Shown in pieces: positions 58,879-64,000 of a stretch of 64,000 nt of DNA. The stretch spans positions 7,870,501-7,934,500 of the forward strand of contig NZ_JACHNC010000001.1 of assembly GCF_014205215.1 (NCBI RefSeq). Reading direction: 5' to 3'. Both the position numbers and the translations under genes were made by a program. The DNA is from Actinoplanes lobatus (lineage in GTDB: Bacteria; Actinomycetota; Actinomycetes; Mycobacteriales; Micromonosporaceae). A model generated the notes under the pieces. The model was not told the DNA's origin. It made no database searches and saw nothing but the letters and a program-made list of their open reading frames with translations. Every line of letters begins with the position of its first letter. Positions within the stretch are counted from its first letter, which is position 1.

Positions 58879-59504
58879 GACTGTTCGTCTTCGGCGCGAG
58901 CGGCAGCACCGGCGCCGAACTGATCGCCCAGGCCCTCGACGCCGGCCATCGGGTCACCGCCCTCGCCCGCACCCCGGACTCGATCCCCCGCCGAGCCGGA
59001 CTGACGGTCCTGCGCGGCAACGTGCTGGACCCCGACGGCTGGCGGACGTCACTGGCCGGGCACGACGCCGTGCTCTCCTGTCTCGGCAGCGCCGACCGAC
59101 GCCCCACCACCGTCTACTCACAAGGCGTCACCGGCATCATCGCGGCGATGCACGACCACGCCGTACGCCGCCTGTCCTGCATCTCCTCCATCGGCCTCGG
59201 CGAATTCAACCTTGCGCCACTGAGCCGGCGGCTGCTGATGGGTTACCTGGTCCAACCCCTGTACCGGCACATGTTCGCCGACATGAAAGAGATGGAACAC
59301 CTCGTCGCCGCGAGCGAACTGGACTGGACCATCGTCCGGCCGCCCAGGCTGACCAACGGTGCCCTCACCGGCCGGTACCGGACCGCCGTCAACGAGGATC
59401 TGCCGAACAGCCAGTCACTGGCCCGCGCAGATCTGGCGCACTACCTGCTCCATCACCTCGACGACCCGGCGGGCCGGCGGGCCATCGTCCACATCGCCAA
59501 CTAG
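58875..59504 (+). CDS. NAD(P)-binding oxidoreductase (BVR-B/NmrA-like)
   Basis: GTG 58875 starts VRLFVFGASGSTGAELIAQA (GxxGxxG). The 209-residue protein has AVLSCLGS, RRLSCISSIGLGEFN, WTIVRPPRLTNGALTG and SLARADLAHYLLHHL, as in flavin reductase/biliverdin-IX-beta-type short proteins. Coupled with the membrane protein before it. Confidence 0.9.
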   Translation: MRLFVFGASGSTGAELIAQALDAGHRVTALARTPDSIPRRAGLTVLRGNVLDPDGWRTSLAGHDAVLSCLGSADRRPTTVYSQGVTGIIAAMHDHAVRRLSCISSIGLGEFNLAPLSRRLLMGYLVQPLYRHMFADMKEMEHLVAASELDWTIVRPPRLTNGALTGRYRTAVNEDLPNSQSLARADLAHYLLHHLDDPAGRRAIVHIAN

Positions 59505-59709
59505 CGGCCGCGCCAGCCACTCGGGGACCCACTCGACCCGCTGCACAACGGTCTCCCGGCCGCGATGACTGCGGAGGACCGTCCCCGGTCACCACCGGCC
59601 CGCCGGAATCCTCATGGGCCGCAGTCTCGGCGGCAGGTTTCCGCAACGCAGGGGTGCAACCGGAGGGTGAGCCTGCTCGTACGCCGAGAGGTGATCGTGC
59701 CGGTGCCGA

Positions 59710-60435
59710 CTATGATCGCCCGCCGCCAAGGTGGACGCTGAGCTGGGAGCCCAGTTCCTGGAAGCCGAGGGCCCGGGCCACCCGGCGGGAGGCTTGGGGC
59801 CGTGCCCGCCACTGCGGTAGCAGACCGGACCGCAGCGCCTGGTCGACGGCCGCGCCGGCGACGGCACGCGCGAGTCCTCGTCCGCGCTCGCCCGGGGCGG
59901 TCAGCACACTGAGGTGGGCGGCGTCGCCGGGCCACGCCCGATAGCCGGCGGCCGCGACGACCCGTGTCGCGGCACGGACCACGAAGACCGGTGAGGTGAC
60001 GTCGGTGAGGCCGGCCTCGTCGGCGTCGTCGGCCGGCACGTCGGCGAGCAGGGTTTCCAGGTCGGCGTGGCTCGCCGGGACCGTCTCGACCGTGGCCGAG
60101 TCGGCCGGGCGGAAGTGGGCCGTGTCGCAGTAGGCCAGAGTGGCCGGTCCCAGCACGTCGTCGAGGGGCAGGATGCCTCGCAGGATCGCCGGCTCGGTCA
60201 TGGCGGTCGTGGGCAGATCGTGGACGGCGCGCCGCAGGGTTTCAGCGGCCTCGCTGTCCGGGGCGGTGACGATCACAGCGTCCCCCAGCGCGACGATGCC
60301 CACCCAGCCCGGCGGGCACAGCAACGATCGCGGGGAGGCGACCACCTCGACCGCCGCGCCCCTGAAGGCGACCGGTTCCCCGGCCAGGCCCGCCCACAGC
60401 CGCCGCGCTCGCGGTAGGAGAAGGTCCTCGATCAT
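59710..60435 (-). CDS. GNAT N-acetyltransferase
   Basis: The 241-residue protein carries an N-terminal extra domain and a C-terminal GNAT core (VFVVRAATRVVAAAGYRAWP, LSVLTAPGERGRGLARAVAG with the acetyl-CoA loop RGRGLA, SRRVARALGFQELG). Target unknown. Start ATG 60435; 82 bp separate it from the divergent DUF952 gene. Confidence 0.9.
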   Translation of the reverse strand: MIEDLLLPRARRLWAGLAGEPVAFRGAAVEVVASPRSLLCPPGWVGIVALGDAVIVTAPDSEAAETLRRAVHDLPTTAMTEPAILRGILPLDDVLGPATLAYCDTAHFRPADSATVETVPASHADLETLLADVPADDADEAGLTDVTSPVFVVRAATRVVAAAGYRAWPGDAAHLSVLTAPGERGRGLARAVAGAAVDQALRSGLLPQWRARPQASRRVARALGFQELGSQLSVHLGGGRS

Positions 60436-60516
60436 GTCCGGATTATGCCGACGGGCTTGCCTGTACGACACCGAAAATCGACGGCCGCCGCCGATGCGTC
60501 CGGGTACTTTCCCGGC

Positions 60517-60864
60517 ATGACGCAGCTGCTTCACATCACCGAACGGGCCTGCTGGGAGGCCGCCATCGAGACGGGCTGGTACCGCATGTCGACACGGGGC
60601 GTCTCGCTCGACGAGCAGGGCTTCATCCACTGTTCCCTGTCGCACCAGCTGCGGGCCGTCGCCGAGTACGTCTACGGCGACGGCGACGACCTGGTGGTGC
60701 TGGTCATCGACAGCGAACGCCTCGGCGTACCGGTCAGGTTCGAAGCCCCGGAGCCGGGCGCCGAGGAATACCCGCACATCTACGGTGCGGTGCCGGCCGG
60801 CGCGGTCAGCAAGGTCGTCCCGGTCGAGCGTGACACCGAGGGAAGGATGCTGCTGCCCGGGTAG
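60517..60864 (+). CDS. DUF952 protein
   Basis: The 115-residue protein has the DUF952 pattern LLHITERACWEAAIETGWYR, DEQGFIHCSLSHQL (Ser/His) and PHIYGAVPAGAVSKVVPVER. These resemble ADP-ribosyl-type folds; activity is unproven. Start ATG 60517. Confidence 0.92.
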   Translation: MTQLLHITERACWEAAIETGWYRMSTRGVSLDEQGFIHCSLSHQLRAVAEYVYGDGDDLVVLVIDSERLGVPVRFEAPEPGAEEYPHIYGAVPAGAVSKVVPVERDTEGRMLLPG

Positions 60865-61247
60865 CGCATCGGGGCCACCGAGATGCGGCTTTCCGCGGTC
60901 ACCGGTGTCACCCGCGAGCAGCTGGACAGTGCTTTCCAGCGGGCACCGGCGGCAATCGGCTGCGGCGGACCAGCGGCCTCTGCTCTCCACACGGCACGGT
61001 CTGCAGGAGGGCGATCACAGGCGAGCCGCGATCGACACGGCCACCGCCGTCGACCGCGGCCCTGGAGGAAAGACGCACCCGCGTCCGTCAGAGTCAGGTA
61101 ACGGTGGCGCCCCGGCAGGCCGACTGGCTGATGCGGATCCGAGCGGAGATGAACGGTTGACCCGTCCTACCGGCCCGACGCCGGAGTCGTACATATGATC
61201 TATTGTTGCTTTCTGTTCTGTATTCATCGAGGTCAGGACGATCGCCG
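60865..61247. other. Intergenic stretch with a short coding remnant
   Basis: A plus-strand segment at about 61065-61160 reads AALEERRTRVRQSQ, then VAPRQADWLMRIRAEMNG and a stop (61158-61160), with coding-like composition but no start. The rest of the 383 bp shows no gene. The end holds the promoter region of the helicase (AT-rich 61190-61220). Confidence 0.4.
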
Positions 61248-63893
61248 TTGACTACCCCCGACAGCCGCCGGCTCAGGCCGGGCTTTATCGACGAGCTCGG
61301 GCACCTGCCCCCGGATTGCCTGGTCGACGACGACACGGTCAGGGCGATCCTCGGCGATCAAGGTGCACGCGCTCTGCACCGGGAACGTCAGTGGCAGACC
61401 GCGGCGGGCGTCATCGCCGCAGCGGACCTGCTGCGACAGCACCCGGACGCCAGGCCGGACACCGTCGTCCGGTACGCCCAGGAGGCGACGACCGGCACGC
61501 GGCGAATGGCCCGGAGGGCACAGACGAAGCAGGAACGCCGGCAGGCGGTAGCCGCAGCCAAGGAAGCGCTGGGCGATGCGGACCCGGTCGGCTGGGACAG
61601 GGTGATCGCCGCCCGGCCGGACGTGACCGGCATGGTCGACCGGCACCGTTGGTGTGGCCGGCTCCCCGCCACCATCGACCGGGCGACGGCGGTAGCGGTC
61701 GTCGTCGACGGTCCGGGGCGAATCGGACCGATCGTTCCCGGCCCGGACGAGCGGATGGACGTGAAGACGGTCGCGCGGTTGCTGGGCATCCCCCAGGCCG
61801 CGGTCACCGCGCTACGGGTGGCCGCCGGCAGGAAGGCGACCACTCACGACCTGGTCGACGAGTGGACCGTTCTGGCGAACACCGACCGGGTGCGATTCGA
61901 CGCCACCGTCGCTCAGGCCCGTACCGATCTTCCGGAGTTGCGGCGTCAGGCCCGGCAGCGGCGAGCCGAGGCAGCCCAGGCCGGGCAGGCCCAGCGGGAA
62001 CAGGCCCAGGCGGAGAAGGACCGGATCGCCGCGGTGCGAGCCCGGCTGGGTTTGCCGGCCGATGTCCGGTATCCGGCCGAGGTGGGCACGAGCGATGTCG
62101 CGATCGTCCTCGGCCTGTCCGAAGGGCAGGTCCGCACCGCTTTCCAGGCCGGCCGGCTGCCCGCCCAGCAGAAGACCGTCCGCACCGACTACGGGCGGCA
62201 GGACCGCTGGTACGTCGATGTCGACAAGCTGGCCGCCGTCGTGGCTGATCAGCCGGACTGGCTGGCCAAGGCACTGGCCCGGCGCGGTACCGCGGCGGCG
62301 GCGGCCGCGACCCGGGCCGCCGTGCAGCAGCAGAGCCGGGAAGCCGAACGTGCGGCCCTGGCCGCCGCGGCAGCGGCCGTTCGGATCAGGGCGCCGGTGC
62401 GTCGTACCACGCCGGAATCGGTGGTCGCACATCTCGGCCCGACCAACAGCGGTAAAACCCACGACGCTCTCGCGCTGCTCGCCGAACGGCGTTCCGGTGT
62501 GTACGTGGCCCCGCTCCGGATGCTCGTGCTCGAAGCGTACGAACGGCTTTGCGCCGTCCTCGGGCCGGAGACCGTCGGCTACGTCACCGGTGAGGGGTCG
62601 CAGAACCCGCACGCAGCCGTCGTGTGCTGCACGCCCGAGTGCGCGCCGCGGGCACCGATGGACACTCTCGTGATCGACGAGGTCCACTGGCTCGCGGATC
62701 CGGAACGGGGCTGGGCGTGGACCCGCCTTCTTGCCGGCGCCGACGTCACTCACCTGCGGTTGTGCGGCGCGCCCGAGGCGGAGCCGCTACTGCGGCAGAT
62801 CTTCGCGGACCGGATCACCGTCACCCGTCATGCCCGGCTCGCTGCGCTGCGGTTCGCCGATGCGGTGACAATCCCGACCATTCCGTCACGGTCGTTGCTG
62901 GTGTCGTTCTCCCGCCGGTCGGTGTTGTCCCTGGCCCGGGAAGCCGCTGCGGGCTCCGGAATGCGGGTGTCCGCACTGTACGGGGCGATGCCGCCGGCCG
63001 CCCGCCGCGACGTGATCGCCAGGTTCATCGACGGGGACCTGGACGTCCTGTCGGTCACCGACGTCATCGGGCACGGCGTGAACCTGCCCGCCGACCACGT
63101 GATCTTCGCCGAGACCGAGAAGTTCGACGGCCTGCAACGCCGCGCCCTGCACGTGTGGGAGGTCGCGCAGATCGCCGGCCGGGCCGGCCGGTACGGCATG
63201 TCGGACACCGGCACCGTCCGCTGGCTGCGCACCGCCGCACTGACCGTCTCACCGCGGCTGGTGGCAGCCGGCACCCACGCCGCCGCAGGCCTCCGCCCAT
63301 CCGATCTCACCGTGGCCAACGGGACACTGCGGCCGGTATTCGCCGACCTCGGCACCGACGACCCGGAACACCTGGTCCGCCACCTGACAGCGTGGACACA
63401 CGCCGCCACGACCGAACTCGCCGCACATCCCTGGCTGCGGGTCCACCCGACCGGACCGGTCAACGCCCGCATCGGTGGGCTCGGGCAACACCGGCGCGCC
63501 GGCCTCGGCGCCGAGCGAACCTGGCAGATCGCGAACCTGCCCGTCGACAGCCCCGCCGCGATCGACACGTTCGCTGATGCGGTCGCGTTCGGCACCCGCA
63601 TCCACCTGCCCGCCCTCGGCGAGGTGCAGACGCTGCGACTGGAAGACGCCGAGGCCACAGCACGATGGGCCCGCGAATGTCTCGTCTTCACCGAGGCGTT
63701 CGGAGACATCGGGGGTATCTCACACCGGCAGGCCGCCGACATCGAACACGCGGCCTCCGCACGGGTCACGGCCCTGCTCCCTCGCGCGGTCACCGAGAAT
63801 CGGTACGGCAGATGCGCGAGCTGCGGCAAAGAGTGCCCGCCGTGGTTCGACAACTGCGACAACTGCCATCACTCGTACGATGGATGGGTTTGA
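61248..63893 (+). CDS. SUV3-like DExH RNA helicase with zinc ribbon
   Basis: I start at TTG 61248; the frame is open from 61203, and neither start has a strong ribosome-binding site. Of 881 residues, the first 300 hold helical and HTH-like parts (DVKTVARLLGIPQAAV, VAIVLGLSEGQVRTAF), then an Ala/Gln-rich coil. The motor has motif I GPTNSGKT at 397, Ia VYVAPLRMLVLEAYERL, II VIDEVHWLADPERGWAWTR (Asp477), IV-V LSVTDVIGHGVNLP and VI QIAGRAGRYG. This order and the RGWAWTR element are those of mitochondrial SUV3. The C-terminus has CASCGKECPPWFDNCDNC, a zinc ribbon. Probably unwinds RNA or RNA-DNA in decay or repair; partners not visible. Confidence 0.85.
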   Translation: MTTPDSRRLRPGFIDELGHLPPDCLVDDDTVRAILGDQGARALHRERQWQTAAGVIAAADLLRQHPDARPDTVVRYAQEATTGTRRMARRAQTKQERRQAVAAAKEALGDADPVGWDRVIAARPDVTGMVDRHRWCGRLPATIDRATAVAVVVDGPGRIGPIVPGPDERMDVKTVARLLGIPQAAVTALRVAAGRKATTHDLVDEWTVLANTDRVRFDATVAQARTDLPELRRQARQRRAEAAQAGQAQREQAQAEKDRIAAVRARLGLPADVRYPAEVGTSDVAIVLGLSEGQVRTAFQAGRLPAQQKTVRTDYGRQDRWYVDVDKLAAVVADQPDWLAKALARRGTAAAAAATRAAVQQQSREAERAALAAAAAAVRIRAPVRRTTPESVVAHLGPTNSGKTHDALALLAERRSGVYVAPLRMLVLEAYERLCAVLGPETVGYVTGEGSQNPHAAVVCCTPECAPRAPMDTLVIDEVHWLADPERGWAWTRLLAGADVTHLRLCGAPEAEPLLRQIFADRITVTRHARLAALRFADAVTIPTIPSRSLLVSFSRRSVLSLAREAAAGSGMRVSALYGAMPPAARRDVIARFIDGDLDVLSVTDVIGHGVNLPADHVIFAETEKFDGLQRRALHVWEVAQIAGRAGRYGMSDTGTVRWLRTAALTVSPRLVAAGTHAAAGLRPSDLTVANGTLRPVFADLGTDDPEHLVRHLTAWTHAATTELAAHPWLRVHPTGPVNARIGGLGQHRRAGLGAERTWQIANLPVDSPAAIDTFADAVAFGTRIHLPALGEVQTLRLEDAEATARWARECLVFTEAFGDIGGISHRQAADIEHAASARVTALLPRAVTENRYGRCASCGKECPPWFDNCDNCHHSYDGWV

Positions 63894-63940
63894 TCCGTCT
63901 GTCGCCGGCCTCGTGGTTCACGAAGGTCACGGACGGGCTT

Positions 63941-63975
63941 CGCTGAGGTGGTGCACACTGGTCGTTGCCTCAGCG
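63941..63975. terminator. Hairpin after the helicase gene
   Basis: CGCTGAGG (63941-63948) and CCTCAGCG (63968-63975) pair perfectly across 19 bases, 47 bp after the helicase stop. The distance makes it only a candidate. Confidence 0.4.
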
Positions 63976-63976
63976 A

Positions 63977-63994
63977 TCACCCGTTGCCGGGTGA
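63977..63994. terminator. Second hairpin at the right edge
   Basis: TCACCCG-TTGC-CGGGTGA, a perfect 7-bp stem with a tetraloop, directly follows the previous hairpin. Possibly a tandem terminator or part of a feature cut by the window edge. Confidence 0.4.
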
Positions 63995-64000
63995 CACGGT

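Noticed and set aside
1..64000. CRISPR arrays, rRNA and tRNA genes
   Set aside because: No regularly spaced repeats and no rRNA or cloverleaf-capable segments were seen by eye; a dedicated scan would be needed to exclude a tRNA.

Overview
The window is high-GC actinobacterial DNA with strong G/C at third codon positions. Several traits fit a filamentous actinomycete, most likely Micromonosporaceae (Actinoplanes-like): a secreted protein with a family-2 carbohydrate-binding module, an LAL-type LuxR regulator, actinobacterial DinB proteins and NarL-type kinases. The genus is inference. No rRNA, tRNA or CRISPR array was recognised.

Region 1 (1-6.4 kb) is accessory. A complete ISAs1-family insertion sequence (431-1754) has perfect 18-bp ends and a 10-bp target duplication. 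It is followed by a small membrane protein, a DinB/CPCC fusion, an unknown gene, a frameshifted secreted beta-propeller gene and a CBM2 metzincin-like protease.

Region 2 (6.4-33.7 kb) is the main content: a contractile injection system of the extracellular (eCIS, Afp/PVC-like) type. One long minus-strand operon, mostly with ATGA/GTGA stop-start overlaps, reads from high to low coordinate: AAA ATPase, DUF4255 cap/terminator protein, sheath, tube, two small assembly proteins, a Thr/Arg-rich protein, LysM protein, split spike hub (gpD-like plus gp5-like), PAAR tip, gp25 and two baseplate J proteins. Then come four genes sharing one N-terminal module, which flank a beta-propeller/tail-protein fusion. 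The operon ends with a metalloprotease-like candidate payload and a family-2 glycosyltransferase. A CYTH-like gene lies upstream of the ATPase. On the opposite strand a giant LuxR regulator sits 12 bp before a second candidate payload, in which the eCIS-associated DUF4157 domain is joined to an M15-type peptidoglycan peptidase. No tail fibre or long tape-measure gene is recognisable.

Region 3 (33.7-46.6 kb) is a mosaic: FMN reductase, a LysR gene without its DNA-binding domain, GlsB-like protein, FAD oxidase, STAS protein, PhoU, secreted phospholipase A2, a lipoprotein esterase, an S1 protease of visibly lower GC, aldo/keto reductase and small proteins. Between 43.1 and 46.0 kb lie several gene remnants (GNAT, transposase, unknown).

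Region 4 (46.7-64 kb) holds a two-component system followed by a MacB-like ABC exporter. Then come two redox regulons, each with a TetR regulator facing its target across a short palindromic operator, an AraC/NmrA pair, NUDIX, GNAT and DUF952 proteins, and a SUV3-like RNA helicase with a C-terminal zinc ribbon.
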